Origin: Nostoc indistinguendum CM1-VF10
GTDB lineage: Bacteria > Cyanobacteriota > Cyanobacteriia > Cyanobacteriales > Nostocaceae
Direction: 5' to 3'
Assembly: GCA_019359215.1 (NCBI GenBank)
Contig: JAHHHS010000057.1
Location: 1-47,179 of the forward strand
Length of the DNA stretch: 47,179 nt
Part shown: positions 16,399 through 24,078 of the stretch, one piece after another
Layout: each line of letters begins with the position of its first letter
Numbering within the stretch: position 1 is the stretch's first letter
Position numbers and translations under genes: made by a program
Notes under the pieces: generated by a model
The model's input: the letters and a program-made list of their open reading frames with translations, nothing else
Databases searched by the model: none
Told to the model about the DNA's origin: nothing

Positions 16399-16887
16399 TC
16401 ATACCTTTAATGTAATGTACGATCGCGCTTCTTCGATCTCATTCTCCCGATCGCCGACTCGACATAAAACAAAAATAATTTTATCCGTAGGGATTTTGGC
16501 GTTTACCAATTCATGCGCCAACAGTACAGACGGTTTGAGATCATCTAGTGATAAACCAGTGGGTAAGACAAGTAAATCACTTGCACGGGCAATTTCTAAA
16601 GTGCCTTGCATGGAATGTGGTGGCCCGTCCATAACCATGAGGTCATAAACCGAGGCGTGTTTAAGTGCTTGCGCTACAGTGCGGAATGGTTCAACAGCAA
16701 TCTCCGGCTGGATACCGTTTAATTCGCGGCGTTGTTTCCAATCCGTACTCGTACCTTGAGAAATATCCAGGTCTGCTATTTTTACATCCCAGCCAGCAGC
16801 AGCATATTCACGGGCAATAAGCCGAGCAAGGGTGCTTTTACCTACCCCCCCTTTTTGAGAAATGACACCCACCAATACGGTCATCAA
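16399..16887 (-). CDS. Truncated ParA/Soj-like ATPase
   Basis: The 162 residues show the deviant Walker A motif QKGGVGKSTLARL, A-D-L-D-I-S-Q-G-T-S-T-D-W in the switch region, and Walker B-like Y-D-L-M-V-M-D-G-P-P. The sequence then follows the ParA/MinD fold to I-F-V-L-C-R-V-G-D-R and E-A-R-S-Y-I. It stops there; full ParA proteins go on for about 40 more residues, and none of that is visible downstream. It may be a decaying gene. CGATTT repeats upstream (16973-16995) could be its operator. It is distinct in sequence from the ParA at 7100-7693. Confidence 0.75.
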   Translation of the reverse strand: MMTVLVGVISQKGGVGKSTLARLIAREYAAAGWDVKIADLDISQGTSTDWKQRRELNGIQPEIAVEPFRTVAQALKHASVYDLMVMDGPPHSMQGTLEIARASDLLVLPTGLSLDDLKPSVLLAHELVNAKIPTDKIIFVLCRVGDRENEIEEARSYITLKV

Positions 16888-17321
16888 GTTTCGTCCTTTC
16901 GCCCTATAGCGAATTAGTTATATCGTGTTTTCGCTTAATCGTACAGAGAAATTTCGTTTAAGCAAGAATTAGCGATTTAACGATTTGAACGATTTCGTCC
17001 TTTAATCAAGGCAAGGACAGCAAACGTAAAACCTATTGTAGATATACTGATTGAGAATGCTTTCACTGCTCTCAAGTTTTTACAAGAGAGCAGTAGCAGC
17101 AAAGCGCGATAAATTTACATGGGGCTTCATAGATTCAATGCCCCGGTTACTGTATAGGTGGTTCGGTATTGTTGGATATACAGCTTACATGGTAGCAAGT
17201 TCCGAAAAAAATTCATGTTCTTTACAGAGAATTCATGAATCGCACTTTTGTAGAAGCAGTCAACTTCATACCTCAATAGAAAATTCTACAATGATTTGTG
17301 TAGGTGCGAAGAGTCCCAATA
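16888..17321. promoter_or_regulatory. Intergenic region with CGATTT direct repeats
   Basis: Three CGATTT copies at 16973, 16981 and 16990 (steps of 8 and 9 bases) lie about 90 bp upstream of the truncated parA. They could be an operator or a small centromere. TTTCGTCCTTT also occurs twice (around 16890 and 16993). A short hairpin, ACTGCTCTC at 17065-17073 paired with 17086-17094, lies further on. I see no gene in the rest. Confidence 0.4.
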
Positions 17322-18272
17322 ATGATTAACCCCAGCAACGAACCAGCCAAGCCGAAGAAAATCATTACGATCATTCCTAGTGGACGACTCATTGAATCTA
17401 TACCAGACACACAGCCAGAATCAGATCAGCGTGATAGCACTTCGGAACCGGAAAACTCTTCTATATTTCAGGCGATTGGGGTAATTGCTGGCACTGTGGA
17501 TCTCAAAGCCAAACCTCATCCGACTATATCGATTGAAAATCGGGACTATGTTTTACATCATGCCCCTCAAAAAAAACTGATATTTGATTTTTTAAAAAAA
17601 CAGATTCGTAACAGTGGTAGTGATTATGTACGGCTGATGGTTTATCCAAGGGTGATACATTTTCCACCGCGAGATAAACCTCATGTAATTGGCTTTCAGG
17701 TTTTGGGGTTTGATAATGGCTCCAAATCGGGTTTGTTTGCAGATTATCAGGATTTTGAGTTTAGATTTACAGGGTTATGGCAATTCATCCCAGCTTGCCA
17801 GACACCTTGTATATCAGTGTTTCGGAATTTTACAGCCGAAAGATTGGATTATATTAAGCAGACCGAGACTTCTAGAAAAGTGCGGTTCATGAAGGCTAGC
17901 CACATACCTTTATTGTGGAAAGATGCAATCGTTCCTCCCTTTAGATTCAATCCTTTGCTACCAAAAGAGGAGCGTGGCAAGCCTAGTTTTGTTGAAATTA
18001 AAGCGAAATTCCTGCCACATAGAAATGTTTTCGCATTTGAGAGCTTACTAGGGTTGCCACAAGAAAAACCGCCAAAGTTTCTAAAGGCATCAAAAGATGA
18101 TAAACTCGCCGCATTTAAAGAGAAAAAAGCGAATATAGCCGCGTCAAAGGGCAATAAACCCAAACCCAAACCTCAAACTAAACCAGTCAAGAAAGCTCAA
18201 CCCAAAACTCAAACTAAGCCTGTTCAGCCCCCCAACAGCCCCACACCAAACACAATCCCAGTGAAGGAGTAG
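17322..18272 (+). CDS. Conserved plasmid protein of unknown function with basic Pro/Lys tail
   Basis: I chose the ATG at 17322 (MINPSNEPAK) over an upstream GTG; this gives 316 residues. An N-terminal disordered stretch is followed by a folded core. The core has IFQAIGVIAGTVDL, Y-V-R-L-M-V-Y-P-R-V-I-H-F-P, F-T-G-L-W-Q-F-I-P-A-C-Q-T-P-C-I-S-V-F-R-N-F, then V-R-F-M-K-A-S-H-I-P-L-L-W and I-K-A-K-F-L-P-H-R. The last ~60 residues are Lys/Pro/Gln repeats (K-P-K-P-K-P-Q-T-K-P). From memory, similar proteins occur on Nostoc plasmids, but no function is known to me. The core looks beta-rich, possibly OB-like, and the tail could bind nucleic acid. Confidence 0.75.
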   Translation: MINPSNEPAKPKKIITIIPSGRLIESIPDTQPESDQRDSTSEPENSSIFQAIGVIAGTVDLKAKPHPTISIENRDYVLHHAPQKKLIFDFLKKQIRNSGSDYVRLMVYPRVIHFPPRDKPHVIGFQVLGFDNGSKSGLFADYQDFEFRFTGLWQFIPACQTPCISVFRNFTAERLDYIKQTETSRKVRFMKASHIPLLWKDAIVPPFRFNPLLPKEERGKPSFVEIKAKFLPHRNVFAFESLLGLPQEKPPKFLKASKDDKLAAFKEKKANIAASKGNKPKPKPQTKPVKKAQPKTQTKPVQPPNSPTPNTIPVKE

Positions 18273-18289
18273 GGTTTTGTTGTATGTGG

Positions 18290-18610
18290 TCATGAAGAAA
18301 CGCCAGCTTCAGCCGCCGCTACATCTGGTTTAGGCTCTTTCGCTTTCTTTTCAAAGATTTGAACCCCAGCATCAACTACCTCAAACCCTTTTTCTGTGCG
18401 CTGTCCAAGCTTTCCCGATACAGCCCCAGCCCAGTCTGCGAATTCCGAGGCGCTAGTTTCAGCCTTCCGCTAACTTTTGGCATTAACTTGAGCGGTAAAG
18501 ACTATACCGTTCTGATCGGTCAACTCGATTGCAACTTTCTTGTTCGGAAGAGGTGTGGCTGTTGGCAGTGAGCCGCTAAATTTAATCGTGACTTCGCTTT
18601 TGGCTTCCAT
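18290..18610 (-). pseudogene. Small plasmid gene interrupted by an in-frame TAG
   Basis: Minus-strand ATG at 18610 opens MEAKSEVTIKFSGSLPTATP and runs 46 codons to a TAG at 18470-18472. The same frame then continues uninterrupted (ADWAGAVSGKLGQRTEKGFE, K-K-A-K-E-P-K-P-D-V) to a TGA at 18290-18292. One nonsense change therefore splits a roughly 106-residue protein. It is convergent with the upstream hypothetical gene. I do not recognise the family; the K-V-A-I-E-L-T-D-Q-N-G strand pattern suggests a small beta domain. Confidence 0.7.
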
Positions 18611-18724
18611 AGCTTACCCCTGGCTCATCATCAATTTCATTTTCTTCGCTCTTGATATTATCAGGCTTGATGGAATGGCATCGCACTCTCAGGTATGTGG
18701 TAGAGAGTTAGCCTTCAGATGATG

Positions 18725-18976
18725 TTATGGCTTTTTCGTAGATGACCAGCCAAACAACTGACGCAACCGTTGGGAGGGATTGAATTTGAAAACCCAACAC
18801 TCTCGTCCTGTTCTGACGTAAAAAGTGCCAAAGTTCCGTAGAGAAACACTCTCTCCCTGCTTTAAAGATTCATAAATTTCTTCGAGGGTGGCATCAATAA
18901 TTTCTTCAACTGTGCCACTGCCTTTGCTTAAGCGTTTAGAAACGAGCCGTACCAGTTCCTTTTTATCAATGGACAT
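18725..18976 (-). CDS. HU/IHF-family DNA-binding protein
   Basis: The start at 18976 (MSIDKKELVRLVSKRLSKGS) is chosen over one 28 codons upstream because AGGGGG sits just before it; this gives 83 residues, near HU length. It has D-K-K-E-L-V-R-L-V, an E-E-I-I-D-A-T-L-E-E-I helix, and then G-E-S-V-S-L-R-N-F-G-T-F-Y-V-R matching HU V-x-L-x-G-F-G-x-F. It diverges in the DNA-bending arm: the normal R-x-x-R-x-G-x-N-P-x-T-G stretch is replaced by TGRECWVFKFNPSQRLR. Plasmid HU-like proteins can help origin melting or partition complexes. The 11-bp-phased arrays lie directly upstream, so it may bind or be controlled by them. Confidence 0.85.
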   Translation of the reverse strand: MSIDKKELVRLVSKRLSKGSGTVEEIIDATLEEIYESLKQGESVSLRNFGTFYVRTGRECWVFKFNPSQRLRQLFGWSSTKKP

Positions 18977-19080
18977 CTTGCCCCCTAAAGATTTTTTATA
19001 TGCTGGTTGGGAAATCATACTAATTTTTTTGGCTTCAGAAAAACTTCGCACCCTAAGCATTAATTAACTCGAATGGAATT

Positions 19081-19184
19081 TATAAGGTATCTACAAGGAT
19101 TTTCTCTTTAAAGGCATTTATAAGGTTTTGCAATGGCATTTTAATGGCATCTCAATGGCATCTCAATGGCAGATATAAGGATTT
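19081..19184. repeat. 11-bp-phased repeat array 1 (iteron/centromere-like)
   Basis: Short units with a central GG recur with exact 11-bp spacing. The first G of each falls at 19086 and 19097, then 19113, 19124, 19135, 19146, 19157, 19168 and 19179. Typical units are TATAAGGTATC, TACAAGGATTT, GCAATGGCATT and TCAATGGCATC; the loose consensus is T[AC][AT]A[AT]GG[CT]AT. One helical turn per unit puts all copies on one face of DNA. It lies about 110 bp upstream of the HU-like gene. Confidence 0.85.
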
Positions 19185-19232
19185 ACTGTTGCCAAAAATC
19201 AAGATTTTTCAAAATTTGGTTATTCTGCCAAA

Positions 19233-19298
19233 AATAAGGTACTGCAATGGCATCTCTAAGGTATTTACAAGGTAAACATAAGGTAAATCTAAGGATTT
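19233..19298. repeat. 11-bp-phased repeat array 2 (iteron/centromere-like)
   Basis: Six further units keep exact 11-bp spacing, with the first G at 19238, 19249, 19260, 19271, 19282 and 19293. Examples are AATAAGGTACT, GCAATGGCATC, TACAAGGTAAA and CATAAGGTAAA. About 48 bp of AT-rich DNA separates it from array 1. The layout, two blocks of 11-bp direct repeats around a short gap, recalls parC of plasmid R1. Confidence 0.85.
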
Positions 19299-19574
19299 CG
19301 ACCCCAAAAACCTCATTTACCGCCCTGATTTCTCCGCCAGAAATTCCTGACCAAAACTTACGCACAGTACGCAAAAAATTTTGGCCAGTTTTTTGAACCA
19401 AAACTAAAAAAACTTTGAACCAACGTCAAAAAACACTACTTAACAACTACATTTGTAGTAGCACAACTGCACTCCACCTGTGAATTACACCAAAGCTATG
19501 CTGTAAACACCACTTATTACATAGGTTTTATGTAGTTTGTCAGTATTGAAATAGTAGTTCTAAATACCTTGCCC

Positions 19575-19704
19575 AACTGGTAGCTGTTGGGTAGCTCAAC
19601 TGGTGACACACAGCTACCAGTTGAGTAGTAAAAAAGCGAGTTGTTGAAAATTTGATGATTCCCCAACTGGTAGCTATACAGTAGCCCTACTGCTACCAGT
19701 TGGG
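19575..19704. repeat. Two inverted-repeat pairs of AACTGGTAGC / GCTACCAGTT
   Basis: AACTGGTAGC occurs at 19575-19584 and 19665-19674. Its reverse complement is at 19613-19622 and 19692-19701. The second pair extends to 13-bp arms (CCCAACTGGTAGC at 19662-19674, GCTACCAGTTGGG at 19692-19704). A degenerate fifth site CAACTGGTGA is at about 19597. The arrangement fits paired binding sites for a dimeric protein, such as an operator or replication initiator. Confidence 0.8.
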
Positions 19705-19779
19705 CATAAGACAATTAGAGAAAAATTCTGGTGTAATGCTCACTGAATATGACTTACAGCAAATTTTGAGCGCTGGATT

Positions 19780-19842
19780 CATTCTCAATAACTTCAAAAT
19801 TATTGAGAATGCATAATACACTTGTGTTGCAACTGTACTTCA
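19780..19842. repeat. Hairpin ATTCTCAATAA...TTATTGAGAAT plus flank, copy 1
   Basis: ATTCTCAATAA (19781-19791) and TTATTGAGAAT (19800-19810) form an 11-bp stem. The hairpin and about 30 downstream bases (TTGTGTTGCAA, GTACTTCAA) are repeated 426 bp further on at 20206-20268. Confidence 0.8.
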
Positions 19843-19995
19843 ATAATTCTTTCATTAACTTAAGCCAGCCCACTTAACATCCGATTTTTTTTCTTCATGC
19901 CTGAATAGAAATTGTTCCTTTTACAATCTCCACGCTTATTAATAGAGATGAAACTTGTTTTAAGTAGTGAAATTGTCTGATTAGTCACAGTTACA

Positions 19996-20050
19996 AATAG
20001 CAGACATTTTGCACCTAAAACCCTGATTCCTGTGCAAAATGTCTGCTATT
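19996..20050. repeat. 19-bp perfect inverted repeat AATAGCAGACATTTTGCAC
   Basis: The left arm 19996-20014 and right arm 20032-20050 match perfectly around a 17-base loop. A further half-site, CAAAATGTCTGCTATT, lies at 20112-20127. The same 15-mer core therefore occurs three times within 130 bp. Confidence 0.8.
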
Positions 20051-20205
20051 CTGCACAGCTTATACACGCTTTTAACTGTTATAGCTGTCAGGAAACTTTG
20101 ATTATTCACTACAAAATGTCTGCTATTTAGAACATCGCTTTGACCAAAAAATTGGTATCTAATACATACACCAATTAGCTTTTAGCCATTTTTATCAAAC
20201 TGGCT

Positions 20206-20268
20206 CATTCTCAATAACTTTAAAATTATTGAGAATATATAATACCTTTGTGTTGCAAACGTACTTCA
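20206..20268. repeat. Hairpin ATTCTCAATAA...TTATTGAGAAT plus flank, copy 2
   Basis: This is the second copy of the hairpin at 19780-19842; stem arms are 20207-20217 and 20226-20236. The downstream flank (TTTGTGTTGCAA, CGTACTTCAA) is also conserved. It ends about 10 bp from the end of the small gene at 20278. Confidence 0.8.
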
Positions 20269-20277
20269 AAGAATCGC

Positions 20278-20544
20278 TCAATCGAGTAATTGCTTGAGCA
20301 AGTGAATCTGTAATTCCAACTGTGAGACAGAGTAAATCACAGCAGTCTTAAGAGTGTCGCTGTCAGCACCAATACGCTTCATGACAAAAGGCCCCCAGCA
20401 CATCCTTAAAGTACTCAAAACAATTTTAGTCAGACCTCTGCCCGACATTTTACGCTCTCGCTCTCGTAAAAATTGCAGCAACTGACCATCGCTACTGTCG
20501 TGACTGCGCTTAATCGAAAGCACTTCTAAATTAGGTTGCTCCAT
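20278..20544 (-). CDS. Small plasmid protein, divergent from the relaxase (possible mobilisation accessory)
   Basis: The ATG at 20544 (MEQPNLEVLSIKRSHDSSDG) is preferred to an upstream TTG because AGGAATACAGGAC precedes it; this gives 88 residues. It is helical and basic (F-L-R-E-R-E-R-K-M-S-G-R-G-L-T-K) with a hydrophobic second half (V-L-S-T-L-R-M-C-W-G-P-F-V-M-K-R-I-G, and a C-terminal L-E-L-Q-I-H-L-L-K-Q-L-L). I do not recognise a family. It faces the relaxase across the GACAGTC inverted repeat, which is where oriT-binding MobC-like or regulatory proteins are usually encoded. That role is inference. Confidence 0.6.
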   Translation of the reverse strand: MEQPNLEVLSIKRSHDSSDGQLLQFLRERERKMSGRGLTKIVLSTLRMCWGPFVMKRIGADSDTLKTAVIYSVSQLELQIHLLKQLLD

Positions 20545-20668
20545 GTCCTGTATTCCTATCGAATTAGAGGGGATTATGAGTAAGCCATCGTGTTGATTGA
20601 TACCAAATTTCAATGACTGTCAAAATGCGCCGTAAACTACCCCTAAGTACCCCTTTACTGTACCAAAT

Positions 20669-20722
20669 GACAGTCGTTTGACAGTCATTGTCCAAAACCC
20701 CGATGACTGTCAAACGACTGTC
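20669..20722. repeat. 20-bp perfect inverted repeat upstream of relaxase (candidate oriT)
   Basis: GACAGTCGTTTGACAGTCAT at 20669-20688 is mirrored at 20703-20722 around a 14-base loop. Each arm holds two direct GACAGTC units, and further GACTGTC/GACAGTC copies lie at about 20613 and 20757. It sits in the 410-bp gap between the small divergent gene and the MobV relaxase, the standard place for oriT. The nick position cannot be read from the sequence alone. Confidence 0.7.
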
Positions 20723-20954
20723 GTTATACCCTCTAGAGGTGGTATTTGGGGTATTTTGACAGTCGGCAGTCTGGGCGATTTCTCCCGCAAAAGTGGATTT
20801 CGGGGTTTTGTATAAGTGATACCATACTCACTATGGTTTCATGCCCTGCGGGTGGCTGCGCCATCTCTCGCTGCGCTCGTGACATGAAACCGCCGTTCGC
20901 CCGAAGGGGTTTTTGAGTACTACAAAAGCACTGCATTTGTAGCATAAATCTTTT

Positions 20955-22766
20955 ATGTCGCCACTAACAATTCTTAGAATTGAGAAACTAAAAACATTCG
21001 GCAACGTTGCCGGAAGTGATGACCATGTTACCAGAAACAGAGAAACACCCAACGCAGATCCAACTAGAGAGAATGTCCGGTTGATTGGGAGAGAAGACTC
21101 ACGCGCACTAGAAGAGATAGTTAAAGAAAAGATTGCCACGCTACTGCATCGCCCTCGGCATGATGCAGTGTTATGCACCGAAATGTTTCTCTCGGCATCG
21201 CCTGAATATTTCCGTCCCGTTGATCCATCTCTGTCGGGGCAGTGGTCTGATTCACTGATGCAGCAGTGGGCTTTAGCATCCCGTGACTGGCTATCTCAAA
21301 ACTATGGGTCAAAGTGCGTCAGGGCAGAGCTGCACCTAGATGAAAGTACCCCACACATTCACGCCTACATCGTGCCATTGAATGAAAAAACCGGGAGAGT
21401 CAGTCATGATGCGATGTTTGGCGGTAGAGGTGGACAGGGAAGAATTAAGTTATCGAAACTCCAAGACAGTTATGCTGCTGCACTCGCTCCTTTGGGCATT
21501 GAACGCGGGGTCAAGGGTAGTAAGGCAACCCACACCAAAGTCAAAGAATATTACCAAGCCGTTAACAGTGAACCACTCACTGCCGTCTGGTCGAATAAAA
21601 AACTTGAACCCGAACCTTTTGAATCAGCTACAAATTACGTTGCCCGGATTCAGAATGATCACCAATTCCATGTCCTCAACCACCAACTGGCTGACCGCGC
21701 TTTCATGCAGGAGCGCCTAGAGAGTGCAGAACAACGGGCTAGGGCTAGTGAGAAGGAACGACAACGGCTAGAAGAAATTGTACGATCGCTGGAGTTGAAA
21801 ACCCAACAACTGCGCGACTTGGCACTTGTTGATGTGGCTTGGGAGTTGGGGCTACACCATGATGAAGGAAAATGGAAGGGTCACGGACACATCATTAATA
21901 TAGATGGGCCCAAATTCTACGATTTCGCCCCCGATCAACAAAAGGGATCAGGCGGTGCAATTGATTTGGTGATGCACGTTAACAATTGCAATCTGCGGCA
22001 GGCGGTTGTCTGGTTGCATGAGCGATTTGGTGAAGCTGGAGCAGAACGAGCAGCGATCGCCAAAACTAAAACAGTGGCTGCTGAAATTATTCAGTTAGAA
22101 CCACGAACCCCGTTTCAGCTACCCGTTGAGGATAAAGCCAAGTGGACAGCAGTTCACAACTACCTCACCCAGAAACGGGGGATACCTGAAAATTTTGTGG
22201 AACTTCTGCATAAGAGGGGGCTAGTTTACGCTGATGATCAGCAAAACGCTGTGTTCGTCATGCGGAATCTATTAGAAGAACCCCAGGCAATAGGAGCATT
22301 CCTGCGGGGGACACGGGGCGAGAACAACACGTTTAAGGGCTACGAGAAAGGAACAGTTAGGCGTGAGGGCTGGTTTCACTTCCGCTTAGGCGGACAGCCA
22401 ACTGAACCTGTAGAGAAAGTGGTGCTTTTGAAATCGCCCATCGATGCCGTGTCTTTTGCCATGCTGGAATATCAGCTTAGAGGCGACGTGCCACCCAATA
22501 GAACTTTGTACATGGCGGTAGATAATCCCAAAAGCTTACCAGTAGAGCAATTGCAGAATATTCCTAATTTACAAGTGGCATTTGACTCGGACGATGCAGG
22601 AAATGCAGCTGCACGAGTTGTTAAGGAACTACTGCCACAGTCCAAGCGGCTCAAATGCAAAGCTGACGATTGGAATCAGCAGCTACTTGATTATGGGCGA
22701 CAGTTAAGGCAACAGCAGCAGCAACAGCAGCAACAGCAGGAGCAGGATGATGAATTGAGTCTTTAA
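20955..22766 (+). CDS. MobV-family relaxase fused to DUF3991/Toprim primase-like domain
   Basis: This is a 603-residue mobilisation protein. The N-terminal MobV/Mob_Pre domain has the metal motif H127-L-D-E-S-T-P-H134-I-H136 and, near residues 147-165, S-H-D-A-M-F-G-G-R-G-G-Q-G-R-I-K-L-S-K-L-Q. A coiled coil (about 240-290) follows. The C-terminal half is DUF3991 plus Toprim: H-G-H-I-I-N-I-D-G-P-K-F-Y-D-F, G-G-G-A-I-D-L-V-type residues G-S-G-G-A-I-D-L-V, then L-K-S-P-I-D-A-V-S-F and A-F-D-S-D-D-A-G-N-A-A. It would nick oriT and pilot the strand; the Toprim part may prime the transferred strand. The protein ends in a poly-Gln run from CAG/CAA repeats (22709-22746), a likely length-variable site. 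No mating-pair genes are seen, so the plasmid is mobilisable rather than self-transmissible in this window. Confidence 0.9.
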   Translation: MSPLTILRIEKLKTFGNVAGSDDHVTRNRETPNADPTRENVRLIGREDSRALEEIVKEKIATLLHRPRHDAVLCTEMFLSASPEYFRPVDPSLSGQWSDSLMQQWALASRDWLSQNYGSKCVRAELHLDESTPHIHAYIVPLNEKTGRVSHDAMFGGRGGQGRIKLSKLQDSYAAALAPLGIERGVKGSKATHTKVKEYYQAVNSEPLTAVWSNKKLEPEPFESATNYVARIQNDHQFHVLNHQLADRAFMQERLESAEQRARASEKERQRLEEIVRSLELKTQQLRDLALVDVAWELGLHHDEGKWKGHGHIINIDGPKFYDFAPDQQKGSGGAIDLVMHVNNCNLRQAVVWLHERFGEAGAERAAIAKTKTVAAEIIQLEPRTPFQLPVEDKAKWTAVHNYLTQKRGIPENFVELLHKRGLVYADDQQNAVFVMRNLLEEPQAIGAFLRGTRGENNTFKGYEKGTVRREGWFHFRLGGQPTEPVEKVVLLKSPIDAVSFAMLEYQLRGDVPPNRTLYMAVDNPKSLPVEQLQNIPNLQVAFDSDDAGNAAARVVKELLPQSKRLKCKADDWNQQLLDYGRQLRQQQQQQQQQQEQDDELSL

Positions 22767-22983
22767 TAGTCAGCGTTGATGTCAAAATCTTTCCCAAAGT
22801 CTTTAGCATCCTTGAATATATCGAATATTCCCATTAGTTTTAAAACCAATAACTGCTTATATTAATACAGCTAATTTTCAGTGATGGCTTAGACAACGAC
22901 CGCGATCGCGCCTTGTTCGGTGTTTGCCTATTTAGTGCCTGTAGAATCCGTGAATGCTGTACGCTGTTCACCCAAAGCGTGAT

Positions 22984-23499
22984 TTATTCGGCTTCCAGAT
23001 ATCCTTTTATTGTTTCAGCCGGAATACTAAAGGATGGATGGTTAAATATTGCCTTCAACGCTTCCAGTCCTCCTGCTTTCAGTGCGGCTAGCAATCTAGC
23101 TTTTAGTGTTGGATCGGTTTTAATTTTTTGATGAACTACTTCTGTAACTGCATCTGTTGTTGGATTAGTTTGAGCTAATTGATTAAGAAGTTGCTGAATT
23201 TCCTTTTTGGTTGCATCCAAATTCTGATTTTGCTGTGACTGGTAGATATTTTGATTAGCTTGCTGACGTGCATCATCCTGATTTTTATTTGCAAAGTTAG
23301 CGATGTTAGGTTGATTAAAGTTATTGTTGAAAGTTTCTGACACTGAATTATTCTCCGATATAGTTATCGCTTGAATATTAATACTTTGTTGAATTGCAAG
23401 AGTCTTAACAATTTCCACTATATTTACACTGTGCTGCCGATAAATTTCTACTATTTCTTTGTCCTTTCCTTCTAACTTTTTTCGGTATTGATCATCTAA
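22984..23499 (-). pseudogene. C-terminal piece of a pentapeptide-repeat protein split by IS630
   Basis: From L-D-D-Q-Y-R-K-K-L-E-G-K-D-K-E-I to a stop at 22984, about 171 codons continue the gene broken at 24627. A coiled coil leads to an Asn/Gln-rich linker (NNFNQPNIANFANKNQ) and a helical tail (EIQQLLNQLAQTNPTTDAV, A-R-L-L-A-A-L-K-A-G-G-L-E-A-L-K). This tail layout parallels the end of the protein at 36780-39050. Removing the IS joins K-A-L to D-D-Q-Y in frame. The first 37-odd residues of the existing open frame come from the IS end and are not part of the original gene. Confidence 0.75.
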
Positions 23500-23560
23500 T
23501 ACCAATTTTATATGAAGCTGCATATAATAGAGAAAACAAACTCGATAAATTAAAATAACC

Positions 23561-24070
23561 ATGAGCCGCCCTTTTAAGATTGAAATCGCAGAGAGCGAAG
23601 AAGAACTTAAAAAACGTCTACAAACAGCCAACTTAGGGAATCAGAAAGAAAAACTTATTATGCTGTGGTGGATAAAAAGCGGGCAGGTTAAAGAGCAGCA
23701 AGACATTGGAAAACGCTTGGCAAAAGATACTTCAACCGTCACGAGATGGTTGCAGAAGTATAGAACTGATGGGATATCAGGCTTATTAGAAATCAAAAAG
23801 GCACCAGGAGCAAAACGGAAAATCGATGATGCTGCGATCGCAGCACTTGAGGAGGAGCTAAAAACAGGAAAAGGCTTTAGTAGCTATGGTGCAATAGTTG
23901 AGTGGTTGAAAAAAGAACATGGACAAGAGATAGAATATGCAACGGTTTATGCATGGGTTCGATATCGATTAGGAGCAAAACTAAAAGTACCACGTCCTCA
24001 AAGCCATAAGCAGGACGAAAAGTTGGTATCTGAGTTTAAAAAAAACTCGGAATCATTCTTAATTGTCTAG
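23561..24070 (+). CDS. IS630 transposase, N-terminal part (HTH)
   Basis: The 169 residues hold the DNA-binding half: G-K-R-L-A-K-D-T-S-T-V-T-R-W-L-Q-K-Y is the first HTH, and G-F-S-S-Y-G-A-I-V-E-W-L-K-K-E-H-G with V-Y-A-W-V-R-Y-R-L-G-A-K-L-K is the winged-helix/linker typical of IS630. It ends at a TAG just after a run of eight A (24038-24045). The DDE domain follows in the -1 frame, so the two parts are either produced as one protein by frameshifting or the element is a slightly decayed copy. Confidence 0.88.
   Translation: MSRPFKIEIAESEEELKKRLQTANLGNQKEKLIMLWWIKSGQVKEQQDIGKRLAKDTSTVTRWLQKYRTDGISGLLEIKKAPGAKRKIDDAAIAALEEELKTGKGFSSYGAIVEWLKKEHGQEIEYATVYAWVRYRLGAKLKVPRPQSHKQDEKLVSEFKKNSESFLIV
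24038..24045 (+). promoter_or_regulatory. A8 slippery run, candidate -1 frameshift site in IS630
   Basis: TTT followed by eight A and CTCGG lies 20-odd bases before the TAG that ends the first frame. A -1 slip on AAA-AAA continues as K-K-K-L-G-I-I-L-N-C-L-E-E-H-L-A-C-G-K straight into the DDE domain with no other change. Programmed frameshifting is known in several IS families; here it is inferred. Confidence 0.6.
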
Positions 24071-24078
24071 AAGAACAT

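Larger units (their letters stand above)
19299..20277. other. Repeat-dense intergenic region, candidate replication/control region
   Basis: No convincing gene lies in these 980 bases. They contain three families of inverted repeats (entered separately) plus AT-rich spacers, between the phased arrays and the small gene at 20278. The density of dyads, the HU gene and iteron-like units on one side and the mobilisation genes on the other make this the best candidate in the window for a plasmid origin or copy-control region. I could not identify an adjacent classical Rep gene. Confidence 0.5.

Noticed and set aside
19081..19298. CRISPR array
   Set aside because: Units are 11 bp with no spacers, too short for CRISPR repeats, and no cas genes are present.
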